Positions 28,894 through 37,795 of a stretch of DNA of 64,000 nt are shown here, piece by piece. The position numbers and the translations under genes were made by a program. Position 1 is the first letter of the stretch; each line of letters opens with the position of its first letter. The notes below the pieces were generated by a model, which was not told the DNA's origin, did not search any database, and was given only the letters and a program-made list of their open reading frames with translations. This DNA is from a bacterium (GTDB lineage Bacteria > Actinomycetota > Acidimicrobiia > Acidimicrobiales > CATQHL01). The stretch spans positions 1 through 64,000 of the forward strand of contig JAPOVS010000026.1 of NCBI GenBank assembly GCA_026708055.1, read 5' to 3'.

Positions 28894-31623
28894 TTGAGCA
28901 TCGGCATGTTCCTGCTGCGACTCACCCTCAAGAACATCGCCAACAGGAAGTTCTTGTTCCTGGGCACGGCGTTGAGCGTGGTGCTGGGCGTCTCCTTCGT
29001 GGTGGGCGTCTTCATCGTCACCGACAGCCTGCGTGCCACATTCGACGACATCGCAGACGACATCGCCGGATCGATCGACCTCCGGGTGCGCAGCGAACTC
29101 GAGTTCGGCGACCGGCTGAACGCCCCCGAGGTGGACCCCGCGCTGGCCACCGAGATCGCCGGGGTCGACGGGGTAGCGGCGGTCACCGGCGGTGTGGCCG
29201 CCTGGAACGTGGTCATCATCGACCCCGACGGCGAGCCGCTGCAGTCATTGGGTCCGCCCCAGTTCGGGGTGAGTTGGTCCGACGAGGAGGCCCTGACCGA
29301 ACTGTACCTGGCCGAGGGCAGGCCGCCGGAGGGCCCGAACGAGTTCGCCGCCAACGCCGGAACCGCCGAGTTCGCCGACCTCCGGATCGGCGAGACGTAC
29401 CGCGTCAGCCTGCCCGAGGGCACGCGCCCCTTCGAGCTGGTGGGCACGGTGAACTGGGCCGACCCCGACGAGGACCAGTCACAGGGCGTTCAGTTCTCGG
29501 TCTTCGACCTGGCCACCGCCACCGAACTGCTGAACGGCGGAGGGGGCTGGGACGAGATCCTCGTGGATGTGGACCGGCAGGCCGACATCGCCACCGTCGC
29601 CGCCGCGATCAGGCAGGCATTGCCTCCGGACCGCGATCTCGAGGTGCTGACCGTCGAGGAGGTGGCCGAGGAGCAGAGCGCCGAATTCGACACGTTCATC
29701 ACGATCTTCCAGAACATCCTGCTGGCATTCGCCATCATCACGCTCGTGGTCTCGGCGTTCCTGGTGAACAACGTGTTCTCCATCGTCATCGGCCAGCGCA
29801 TCCGCGAGCTGGGCCTGCTGCGGGTCGTCGGCGCCACGGGGATCCAGATCCGGCGCTCGGTGCTGGGCGAGGCTGCCACTGTCGGCGTCATCGCCACGGT
29901 GCTGGGCGTCGGCGGCGGCATCGGTGTCGCGGCCGCGCTCAAAGCCATCTTCGGCGCGCGCGGCGGCGAACTGCCGATTGATCCGGTGCTGGTGACGGGG
30001 CGAACCGTTGGTGTGGCCATCGCCGTGGGGGTGGGCATAACCATGCTGGCCGCGCTCTCACCTGCGCTCAAGGCCCGACGGATCACGCCTGTCGAAGCTC
30101 TGCGGGAGGACGCCCGGCTCTCCACCCCGGTCGCCGCCCGGCGGCCCGTGGCGGGCGGCCTGGCCCTGATCGCAGGCCTGGTGCTGCTGGCACTGGGCCT
30201 CGCTGCCCCCGACTGGCCGGCGCTCATCCCGCTGGCGCTGCTGGCTGCGATCCTCGCCAACTGGGGGGGCAAGCGGATCGTCTGGTGGGCGGGGAGGCTG
30301 GCGGTGGCCGCCGTCGGCCTGGCGCTGCTGCTCACCACGGTGTTCGCGGATCTCGGCACGACGCACCTGCTGGTGACCCTCTCGATGGGCGTGCTGACGG
30401 TCTTCGTGGGCATCAACATGACCAGCCCGCTGTTCGCAAGACCGATGGCCCGCGCCCTCGGCGCCCCGCTGGCCCGCATAGACGGCATGCCCGGGCACTT
30501 GGCGCGCCAGAACGCGGCCCGCAGCCCGCGCCGCACGTCCTCCACGGCCGCGGCCCTCATGATCGGACTGGCGCTCGTGGTCACCGTGAGCGTCGTGGCC
30601 GACTCGTTGAAGAGCAGCTTCGCGAAGGTGCTCGACGAGCAGATCAACGCCGACTGGTTCGTGTGCATCGGCAACTGCGCCGACCAGTTCAGCGGGTTCA
30701 GCCCCCGCCTCGGCGAGGACCTCGAAGCGCTGCCGGAAGTGGGCTCGGTTGCGACGTACCGGTGGCTGACCGCAGCGTTCCGCACCCCCGGCGACGGCAC
30801 CGTGCACGGCCTGATGTCGGTGAACACGCCCGAACTCGACGCCCACGTGGACGTGGATCCCATCGCCGGAGCGGTGAACGACCTGGCCCCCGGCGCCGTG
30901 CTCGCCCACGTCGATCAGGCCGCCGAGTACGGGCTCTCGGTCGGCGACAGCCTCGATGTCGAGGTCCTCGGCGGCGAGCGAGTCACCTGGAACGTGGCCG
31001 GCATCTACTCCGACGACGCCATCGTCGGCCCGTGGGTCGTGTCGCCGAGCACGTGGCACCGCTACTTCGACACCAACGTGGACCAGTTCCTGTCGGTCCT
31101 GAACGCCGACGGGGTGAGCGAGGAGGCGGCGCGGGCGGCCATCACCGCCTCAGCGGCCGATTACCCGCAGGTGACCGTTCGCTCCCGCGCCGAGTTCCGC
31201 GACACTGCCGACGATCAGATCGACCAGGCGCTGATCGTGGTGAACGTGTTCCTGGGGCTCTCGCTGGTGATCGCCGTGCTGGGAATCGTCGCGACCCTGG
31301 CGCTGTCGGTCGTGGAGCGCACCCGCGAGCTGGGCCTGCTGCGGGCGGTGGGCATGACGCGGGGCCAGATGCGCCGCATGGTCTGCTGGGAGGGCCTCGT
31401 CGTGGCTGTCTTCGGCGGGATCCTCGGCGTGGTGCTCGGCGTGGCCTTCGGCGTGCTGGCGGCCGACATCATCCCGGACTCGGTCGTGAGCACGCTGTCC
31501 ATACCCGGCGGCCAAATCATCGTCTACCTCGTCATCGCGGCGCTCGCGGGGCTGGCCAGCGGGATCCTGCCGGCAATCTGGGCGGGCCGCCTGAAGGTGC
31601 TGGAGGCCATCGGCTACGAGTAG
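28894..31623 (+). CDS. FtsX-like ABC permease
   Basis: 909 residues with the duplicated architecture of large FtsX permeases: an N-terminal membrane helix, an extracytoplasmic MacB-like domain (about 45-255), a three-helix FtsX block (about 265-390), a central membrane pair (about 415-510), a second extracytoplasmic domain (about 565-775) and a last FtsX block (about 785-905) ending in PAIWAGRLKVLEAIGYE. Both FtsX blocks carry the 'RxRELGLLRxVGxT' signature (IRELGLLRVVGAT, TRELGLLRAVGMT). It works with the ATPase encoded just upstream. Confidence 0.93.
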   Translation: MSIGMFLLRLTLKNIANRKFLFLGTALSVVLGVSFVVGVFIVTDSLRATFDDIADDIAGSIDLRVRSELEFGDRLNAPEVDPALATEIAGVDGVAAVTGGVAAWNVVIIDPDGEPLQSLGPPQFGVSWSDEEALTELYLAEGRPPEGPNEFAANAGTAEFADLRIGETYRVSLPEGTRPFELVGTVNWADPDEDQSQGVQFSVFDLATATELLNGGGGWDEILVDVDRQADIATVAAAIRQALPPDRDLEVLTVEEVAEEQSAEFDTFITIFQNILLAFAIITLVVSAFLVNNVFSIVIGQRIRELGLLRVVGATGIQIRRSVLGEAATVGVIATVLGVGGGIGVAAALKAIFGARGGELPIDPVLVTGRTVGVAIAVGVGITMLAALSPALKARRITPVEALREDARLSTPVAARRPVAGGLALIAGLVLLALGLAAPDWPALIPLALLAAILANWGGKRIVWWAGRLAVAAVGLALLLTTVFADLGTTHLLVTLSMGVLTVFVGINMTSPLFARPMARALGAPLARIDGMPGHLARQNAARSPRRTSSTAAALMIGLALVVTVSVVADSLKSSFAKVLDEQINADWFVCIGNCADQFSGFSPRLGEDLEALPEVGSVATYRWLTAAFRTPGDGTVHGLMSVNTPELDAHVDVDPIAGAVNDLAPGAVLAHVDQAAEYGLSVGDSLDVEVLGGERVTWNVAGIYSDDAIVGPWVVSPSTWHRYFDTNVDQFLSVLNADGVSEEAARAAITASAADYPQVTVRSRAEFRDTADDQIDQALIVVNVFLGLSLVIAVLGIVATLALSVVERTRELGLLRAVGMTRGQMRRMVCWEGLVVAVFGGILGVVLGVAFGVLAADIIPDSVVSTLSIPGGQIIVYLVIAALAGLASGILPAIWAGRLKVLEAIGYE

Positions 31624-31674
31624 CCGGCCGGAGCCCCGGCCCGGAGCGCGCCGGCAGGCCCCATACTTGTCGGC

Positions 31675-32148
31675 ATGCCGGTCGCCCCGAGACGGTCGAT
31701 GAACCCGAAGCGGGCCATCGTGGTGGGCCTCGTGGGCGTCACCGCGGGGATCGCCCTGGTCTGGGGGATGAGCCGCCTGGCCAGCACCGGTGATGTGACG
31801 GTGCGGCTCGGCGACGACACTTTCGAAGCGGGCGACCCAACCGAGATGAGCCGCCTCATCGCCCACGACGGGCCGATCCTCTACGCCGACGCCGCCAGCG
31901 GCAACCGCGACATCTGGCTGCAGCACCTCGGCGGCGACCCGGCGGCCGGCTGGTACGCCTTCGACGCCCACCGCGCCGGCGCCGGACGCGACTGCACCCT
32001 CCAATGGCAACAAGCCGCCGCGGTCTTCACCGACCCCTGCGACGGCACGGTCGTCGAGGCGCACGGCGAGGGGCTGCCCGCCTACGACGTGCGCATCGAA
32101 GAGGGCGAGCTGATCGTCGACCTCAACGCCATCAGCGAGGGCGGCTAG
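31675..32148 (+). CDS. Small membrane protein, Rieske-fold-like without ligands
   Basis: 157 residues. There is one N-terminal membrane helix (about 14-31) and a small extracytoplasmic domain whose end reads VFTDPCDGTVVEAHGEGLPA and YDVRIEEGELIVDLN. The layout (Cys, Trp, FxDPCxGT, GLPxYxV, GxLxVDL) resembles the Rieske domain, but the Cys-x-His and Cys-x2-His iron ligands are absent (CTL and CDGT), so a cluster is unlikely. A decayed copy of the first part of this gene lies at 36237-36330, beyond the inserted helicase module. ATG 31675 is used; ATG 31699 is also possible. Confidence 0.65.
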   Translation: MPVAPRRSMNPKRAIVVGLVGVTAGIALVWGMSRLASTGDVTVRLGDDTFEAGDPTEMSRLIAHDGPILYADAASGNRDIWLQHLGGDPAAGWYAFDAHRAGAGRDCTLQWQQAAAVFTDPCDGTVVEAHGEGLPAYDVRIEEGELIVDLNAISEGG

Positions 32149-32229
32149 GAGGTTCCGGCGGGAGACGCCCCGACAACAGCCGCGCTCTCCCAGCCGAGTG
32201 CTCCGAGCTTGCTCTGAAAACGACACTAC

Positions 32230-32259
32230 TTTACATTTATTGGACTAACTTGATAATAT
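32230..32259 (+). promoter_or_regulatory. AT-rich sigma70-type promoter of the nuclease-helicase pair
   Basis: TTTACA (32230-32235) and GATAAT (32252-32257) are 16 bp apart in a stretch of about 60 bp that is far richer in A+T than its surroundings. The transcript would start near 32264, about 60 bp before the nuclease start codon. Confidence 0.6.
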
Positions 32260-32324
32260 GGCAAAATGTGGGAGAAACTCGGGCGGACTTGAAGGCTCAA
32301 CAACTCATCGGACGCTGAGGGGCC

Positions 32325-33092
32325 ATGCCAACTACGGTCTTCACGGGATCACAGGCCACCTGCCGATGGACGGGCAGGACGTGGACCGAGGACGAGGTCG
32401 TGGCTATGTCGGCTGGCATCACCGAGCGAGCGCTTGATGCAGGATTCGAGAGTGGCATTGCCGAGAGACTCCGGGATCTGGCTTCGACAGGCGCATCGGC
32501 CGAGTGGCTCACGCGCTTCCTCGAAGAAGCGGCCTCGCGCGAAATCCGCCCCTGGCAGGTCGGCGAGGCGATCGCCGAGGCAGTCCTCGAGAGCTCTCAC
32601 GGCGTTGTCCTACCGTGGAACCCCAGGCGCGATGAACGCAATCCGCGGGCAAGCCTCCAAGGTGCCGATCTCGTCGGGATCAGCAACGAGGCCCGTGGGC
32701 ACCGGCTTGTCTTCGGCGAGGTGAAGTCCTCCTCCGACGCGAATGCGCCGCCCAGCGTCCTTGCCGGGCGGACCGGGATGGTCCAGCAGCTCGAGCAGCT
32801 GATCGACGACGAGATGCTCCGGTTCACGCTGATCAAGTGGCTCTCGGCCCGAGTCGACGAGGGAGTGTCAGGGGATATGTTCGACAAAGCCCTCGCCGCG
32901 TTCGTCTCGACCTGCGGGGCTGCCGTGCGCTTCGTCGGGATGCTGGTACGCGATACCCCGGCCGACGAGAGGGATGTCAGCGGCCGGGGACGACAGCTCG
33001 GTGCGAGAGTCTCCGAACCTGGATCGGTCGAACTACACGTCTTGTACATGCCCAGGCCGATGGCTCGATGGATCGACTGGGTGGCCGCATGA
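32325..33092 (+). CDS. HamA-like PD-(D/E)xK nuclease candidate of a defence pair
   Basis: 255 residues from ATG 32325. A helical N-terminal half leads to a nuclease-like core: a helix with E81 and E85 (GEAIAEAVLE), then LQGADLVGI (D115) and HRLVFGEVKSS (E132, K134). This E...D...ExK arrangement is the PD-(D/E)xK pattern seen in HamA/AbpA (DUF1837) of Hachiman and AbpAB antiphage systems. The match is at motif level only, so a divergent nuclease of another family is possible. Its stop overlaps the start of the helicase gene (ATGA at 33089-33092), indicating translational coupling. Its own AT-rich promoter lies upstream. Confidence 0.65.
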   Translation: MPTTVFTGSQATCRWTGRTWTEDEVVAMSAGITERALDAGFESGIAERLRDLASTGASAEWLTRFLEEAASREIRPWQVGEAIAEAVLESSHGVVLPWNPRRDERNPRASLQGADLVGISNEARGHRLVFGEVKSSSDANAPPSVLAGRTGMVQQLEQLIDDEMLRFTLIKWLSARVDEGVSGDMFDKALAAFVSTCGAAVRFVGMLVRDTPADERDVSGRGRQLGARVSEPGSVELHVLYMPRPMARWIDWVAA

Positions 33093-36000
33093 CCGACCTC
33101 CTTCTGAGCGCCATCGACGCGGAGTCCGTCCGGTCCGCATCGCGGGACGCGGACAGCTTGGCTGCGTTGGCCATTCTCGGCGAAGAGGGTGCGCTCCGCG
33201 ATCCTGACGCCGTCACGTTCTCCGCGCACACAGTCGAGGTGGCCGCACTCCGCCTTGCGCTCGCCGGGGATGACGGAGCGACGAGGGCGTGCCGAGAGGC
33301 GTTCGAGTTACTGCGCGCGGTCCTTGAGGACGATGGATCGCGATCAAGACTCTCGGCACTGGAGGTCCAGCGGATCCGCACGAGGGCCGCGGCGTTCGGC
33401 GCACTAGGCGGACATCGCTCGCAGACAAGGCAGTTGCTCAACGGACTCCCAGGAGAGACCCTCGAGTCCACCAGATGGGACACCACAGCGGAACTGGCCG
33501 TGCTCGACGTGTGGCAGTTGCTCATCCGGAAGGACGGTTGGGGAGATCTTGACCGGCTGCACCGGATCATCGGGCAAGTCCGAGACCGGCAGGCGGCAAA
33601 CGAGCCTCGGTATCTCGAGCGTGAAGCCGAGCCCCGTGACGCGTGGAAGCTCGTTGCCGGGTACCACCTGCTGAGGGCAGCCGAGATCGTGGCCGAGTAC
33701 ACCGAGCAGGGTTCGACCGATGGTCTATTCGACCCCGTCGAGCAAGCCGAACTTCACTTCGACCGGGCGCGTGACGCTGCACAAGAGGCCGGCGACGCCG
33801 AGATGTCGTTCCTCGTCAGCTTGCTGGACCTCGCCGCTCGATCACTGGTCGAGAGAAGCATCTGGAGAATCGCGCGCGGTGCCGGAACCAGAACGACCGA
33901 CTTCGTCCGACAACTCGCGAGCCGCGAGAACGAGGAGCCGTTCCTCGAACTGCTGCCGCCGCAGAAGAAGGCGCTCGTGGATGAAGGGCTGATCGGGACC
34001 GGCAGACGATCGGTCGTCATCTCCCTGCCCACATCTGCCGGCAAGACGCTCGTCGCGGAGTTCCGGATCCTGCAGGCTCTCGACAGCTACGAGCCTCAAC
34101 GGGGCTGGGTGGCCTATACCGCCCCGACCCGCGCGTTGGTCAACCAGCTGACGGCACGTCTGCGAAGGGACTTCGCTCCGCTCGGCATACGGGTCGAGCG
34201 CTTCTCAGCGGCCCTCGAGGTCGACTCCGTAGAGGCCGAGATTCTGGCGGCCGCGGACAAACCGTTCCGCGTCGTCGTTACCACTCCCGAAAAGCTGGAT
34301 CTCCTGCTTCGAGGCGGCTGGGTGTCGGACCTGGGGAGACCTCTCAGCCTGGTCGTCGTCGACGAGGCCCACAACCTCGGCGCGAAGGGTCGAGGGCTCA
34401 AACTTGAACTGCTCCTCGCGACGATAAACCGTGAGGCGAGAGACGCCGGCTTTCTGCTGATGACACCGTTCATTCCGAACGCCTCTGAGATTGCCTCATG
34501 GCTTGATCCTTCGAATAACCAAGCAGTCGAGCTCGGCCTTGAGTGGCTACCCAACGACCGAGTGGTTGGGCTGGCGAAACTGGAGAGGACGGCCCAGCGA
34601 GGGAGTTCCCGCGTAGTCGCAGAGACCACCCTCGCTTCCGCCCCGTCGCTGCAGACCGAGCAGGCGGTCGCGTTGGCCGAAGGCCGGCCGCTAGGGCTCC
34701 CCTACTCGAGCCTCAAGGCCCCGACCGCGCTGGCGACCGCAGCAGCGCAAGCGCTGAGCCAACGCGGGCTGTCCGTCACGCTCGTCGGCCAACCCGGATA
34801 TTCGTGGTCTGCGGCCGAGCGCCTCGCCGCCACTGGGGGCTCCGAGGTGCGAGACGACCTCGTCGAGTCGATCGGCGATCTGATCGAGGACGAATACGGG
34901 CAGGACTACCCGCTCGCACGACTTCTCAGACGAGGGATAGCGGTCCACCACGCTGGGCTCTCCGACGACGTCCGCCTGATGATCGAGGCGCTCGCCGAGC
35001 GCGGCAAGCTCCGCCACGTCGTCGCCACCACAACGTTGGCCCAAGGCATCAATTTCCCGATAAGCAACGTCGTGCTCGGCAGCTACCAGTACCCGTACGG
35101 CGCAACGATGCCGACCGAGGACTTCTGGAACATCGCGGGCCGGGCGGGTCGCGCCAACCATGGCAGGCCAGGCGTGGTTCTCTTGGCAGCGCACAACGCC
35201 GAGCGGGAAGCCGCGCTTCGGGAGTACCTCAACTCCGCCGCAGTGGAGTTGAGCTCAACCCTGATTGCCATGGTCGAGGAAGCTCTGACCAAGGCCGGTG
35301 ACCTCGATCTGGCAAAGCTCAGCTTCATGGGCAGCTGGTCGAGCTTCGTCCAGTTCGTCACGCATACGTACCGGGTCGTGGGCGCCGAGGAGTTCGCGGT
35401 CCGTGTTGAGCAAGTCCTGCGCGGCACCCTCGGGTTCAGGGAGCTGCGTTCGCGTCGGCCAGAGTTGGCCGACACGCTCGTCCAGAGCGTTCAGGCCTAC
35501 ACGTCCCGACTCTCCGGGAAACCGATCTCGCTTGTTGACTCAACCGGTTTCTCGTGGGAGAGCGTGAACGCGACACTGGCCAGGATGACCGATCGCGGTC
35601 TCAACGATCGACTCCTCGGCGATGAGCTGTTCGCTGAGCGTTCGAGGGTTCTAAGCGACGCCATCGGAGTGCTCCTGCAAGTGCCCGAACTCCGCGAGCA
35701 GCTAGTCGAGCGGTTGGATCCTGCTGAATCCGAAGGCGACTTCCTGTCCCGGGTGGTCAAGGACTGGGTCGGAGGTATGTCGTTGGGCGACCTCGCAGAC
35801 AACTACTTCGCGACAGCCTCCAACGGGGGGCCGCGCGACCTTACGAAGGCGCTCACGCACTGTTGTCAACGGCTGTTCGGCTCGATCTTGCCAACCGTCT
35901 CGTGGGGCCTGTCTGCGCTGCAAGCACTCGCGATGGCCGGACGAGCCGATGAGGAGACAGCAACGCCTCCACGGGATATGCCCTCATACGTCTACTACGG

Positions 36001-36211
36001 AGTCGACACGCGCGAGGCGGTCGCATTTCGCCTGTTCGGTGTTCCCAGAGCAGCTTCGCTCGCACTGGCTCGGACGGTGGGCGAGGGCCGAGGGATAGAA
36101 GAACTCAGACGCTTTCTTGCAAACAGCTCGCCAAGTGACTGGACCGGCGCCCTCGGGAAGATCGGAGCGTCCTACTACAAAGCCTGGCGGTTGGTTGAGC
36201 CTGTCGTGTGA
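33089..36211 (+). CDS. Ski2-like DEAD/DEAH helicase of a defence pair (HamB-like)
   Basis: 1040 residues from ATG 33089. An N-terminal helical domain of about 285 residues has no recognised family. The helicase core follows: Walker A LPTSAGKT (313-320), TAPTRALVNQL (344-354), TTPEKLD (398-404), DEAH (425-428), AVHHAGL (618-624), ATTTLAQGINFP (646-657) and GRAGR (684-688), the order of Ski2-like superfamily 2 enzymes. Where these usually read SATLPN (motif III), this protein has LLMTPFIPN (456-464). The C-terminal 340 residues are unassigned. Together with the nuclease gene upstream it resembles Hachiman HamAB: in those systems the helicase senses damaged or foreign DNA and licenses the nuclease. 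That function here is inference. Confidence 0.75.
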   Translation: MTDLLLSAIDAESVRSASRDADSLAALAILGEEGALRDPDAVTFSAHTVEVAALRLALAGDDGATRACREAFELLRAVLEDDGSRSRLSALEVQRIRTRAAAFGALGGHRSQTRQLLNGLPGETLESTRWDTTAELAVLDVWQLLIRKDGWGDLDRLHRIIGQVRDRQAANEPRYLEREAEPRDAWKLVAGYHLLRAAEIVAEYTEQGSTDGLFDPVEQAELHFDRARDAAQEAGDAEMSFLVSLLDLAARSLVERSIWRIARGAGTRTTDFVRQLASRENEEPFLELLPPQKKALVDEGLIGTGRRSVVISLPTSAGKTLVAEFRILQALDSYEPQRGWVAYTAPTRALVNQLTARLRRDFAPLGIRVERFSAALEVDSVEAEILAAADKPFRVVVTTPEKLDLLLRGGWVSDLGRPLSLVVVDEAHNLGAKGRGLKLELLLATINREARDAGFLLMTPFIPNASEIASWLDPSNNQAVELGLEWLPNDRVVGLAKLERTAQRGSSRVVAETTLASAPSLQTEQAVALAEGRPLGLPYSSLKAPTALATAAAQALSQRGLSVTLVGQPGYSWSAAERLAATGGSEVRDDLVESIGDLIEDEYGQDYPLARLLRRGIAVHHAGLSDDVRLMIEALAERGKLRHVVATTTLAQGINFPISNVVLGSYQYPYGATMPTEDFWNIAGRAGRANHGRPGVVLLAAHNAEREAALREYLNSAAVELSSTLIAMVEEALTKAGDLDLAKLSFMGSWSSFVQFVTHTYRVVGAEEFAVRVEQVLRGTLGFRELRSRRPELADTLVQSVQAYTSRLSGKPISLVDSTGFSWESVNATLARMTDRGLNDRLLGDELFAERSRVLSDAIGVLLQVPELREQLVERLDPAESEGDFLSRVVKDWVGGMSLGDLADNYFATASNGGPRDLTKALTHCCQRLFGSILPTVSWGLSALQALAMAGRADEETATPPRDMPSYVYYGVDTREAVAFRLFGVPRAASLALARTVGEGRGIEELRRFLANSSPSDWTGALGKIGASYYKAWRLVEPVV

Positions 36212-36236
36212 GCGAGGTGGCGCGTCGATCGGTGCG

Positions 36237-36330
36237 GGGGTCACCCTGGTGTGAGGGATGAGCCGCCTGGCCAGCACCGGCGATGTGACGGTGCGCCTCG
36301 GCGAAGACACCGTTCGAGGAGGGTGACCCG
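36237..36330 (+). pseudogene. Decayed copy of the 31675 gene
   Basis: Bases 36241-36310 match 31751-31820 at 64 of 70 positions (for example GGGATGAGCCGCCTGGCCAG is identical). The copy has an in-frame TGA (GTG TGA GGG ATG) and an extra base that shifts the frame soon after, then ends. The nuclease-helicase pair lies exactly between the intact gene and this fragment. Bases 36331-36399 show no other feature. Confidence 0.85.
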
Positions 36331-36399
36331 AACGAAACCGCGGACCTGATGAGTGCGAGAGTCGGATCGCGCTGATTCAAGATGTGATTTTGAATTAGC

Positions 36400-37638
36400 G
36401 TGAATTCTGACGATGCCAAGGTTAGGATCGGCGCGATGATCGTTGAGCGGGACCTTGCTCCGAGGGTGCTGCAATCGGCGCGGGACATGCCGGTCGTGAC
36501 CATCACCGGTCCGCGCCAGAGCGGCAAGACGACCCTTTGCAGGGCGACGTTCCCCGAGCACCCCTACGTCAGCCTCGAGACGCCCGATGTTCGCTCGTTC
36601 GCTCGGGAGGACCCCCGCACGTTCCTGGCGCGGTTCCCGAGCGGGGCCATCCTCGACGAGATCCAGCGCGTTCCCGACCTGCTCTCGTACCTGCAGGTCG
36701 CCGTCGATGAGAATCCCGAGCCCGGCCAGTGGATCCTCACCGGGTCGCACAACCTGTCGTTGCTCGAATCGGTCGGCCAGTCGCTGGCAGGACGGACCGC
36801 TGTGCTGCATCTGTTGCCGCTGGGCCGCGGCGAGGTGCTCCGATTCGACAACCCGCCGCGGCATCTCGACGAGACGCTACTGACCGGCGGCTACCCGCGA
36901 GTGCTCGACCGCGGTCTGGACCCGTCCGACTGGCACGGGTGGTACACGGCCACATACCTCGAGCGGGACGTGAGGACCATCGGCAATGTGGGCGACCTCG
37001 GCATGTTCCACAGGTTCATGCAGCTGTGCGCCGGGCGGACGGCCCAGCTGCTGAACTACTCCGCGCTGGCCGGCGACTGCGGCATCTCCCAACCCACGGC
37101 CAAGGCCTGGCTCAGCGTCCTCGAGACGGGATTCCTCACATTCCGGCTCCCGGCATTCCATTCGAACCTGCGCAAGCGGCTGGTGAAGATGCCCAAGCTC
37201 CACTTCTACGACACCGGCCTCGTCTGCCACCTGCTCGGCGTGACCGGCACCGACCAACTGGCGTCGCACCCGCTGCGCGGCCACATCTTCGAAACGTGGG
37301 TCGCCTCGGAGATCGTCAAGCGGCGCACGAACCGCCGCGCCGCCGGCGCGCTGTCGTTCTACCGGGATCGAGGCGGCGCCGAGGTGGACATCGTGATCGG
37401 CGGTCCCCACCGCCTGTCGCTCGTCGAGACGAAGGCAGCCGCAACCCCGTCAAGCGCACTTCTCCGGCCCGCCCGCAGGGTGCGCGACCAACTCGAAGGC
37501 GGCGACTGCACGGTGTACTGCGTCTACGGCGGCGACGATCTTCAGCAGCGTCACGGTGACACCCTCCTGCCGTGGGCCCGCCTTCACGAGACCGACCTCG
37601 AACCGACTCGAGAAGGGAGAGATCCGGCGGACGGGTGA
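36400..37638 (+). CDS. AAA ATPase with DUF4143 C-terminal domain
   Basis: 412 residues from GTG 36400; ATG 36436 (MIVERDLAPR) is the more usual family start. Walker A GPRQSGKTT is at 37-45, Walker B GAILDEIQRV at about 86-95, sensor ILTGSHNLSLL near 112-122. The C-terminal DUF4143 part includes FYDTGLVCHLLG and a PD-(D/E)xK-like end (FYRDRGGAEVDIVI... LVETKAA). This widespread AAA_14/DUF4143 family is often in accessory regions; its role is unknown. It may be cargo of the same insertion region as the helicase pair. Bases 37639-37795 show nothing recognisable. Confidence 0.88.
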   Translation: MNSDDAKVRIGAMIVERDLAPRVLQSARDMPVVTITGPRQSGKTTLCRATFPEHPYVSLETPDVRSFAREDPRTFLARFPSGAILDEIQRVPDLLSYLQVAVDENPEPGQWILTGSHNLSLLESVGQSLAGRTAVLHLLPLGRGEVLRFDNPPRHLDETLLTGGYPRVLDRGLDPSDWHGWYTATYLERDVRTIGNVGDLGMFHRFMQLCAGRTAQLLNYSALAGDCGISQPTAKAWLSVLETGFLTFRLPAFHSNLRKRLVKMPKLHFYDTGLVCHLLGVTGTDQLASHPLRGHIFETWVASEIVKRRTNRRAAGALSFYRDRGGAEVDIVIGGPHRLSLVETKAAATPSSALLRPARRVRDQLEGGDCTVYCVYGGDDLQQRHGDTLLPWARLHETDLEPTREGRDPADG

Positions 37639-37795
37639 CGCCTGCGGCCGATCGCAACCCGGACCCGCACCTCCCTCCGGCTCGAAGCAGAGCTGCAGCC
37701 CGGCGATGACCGCCGTCAGGCGGGTGCCCTCCGCGGACCCGCCCCCCCGCCGGCAGCGGAGTCGCAGCCCGATCCGGGGAATACTCCGCGCCCTC

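Noticed and set aside
31735-36330. Transposon explanation for the nuclease-helicase insert
   Set aside because: No transposase, integrase or terminal inverted repeats are visible; the flanking copies are diverged paralogous sequence, not a short target duplication.
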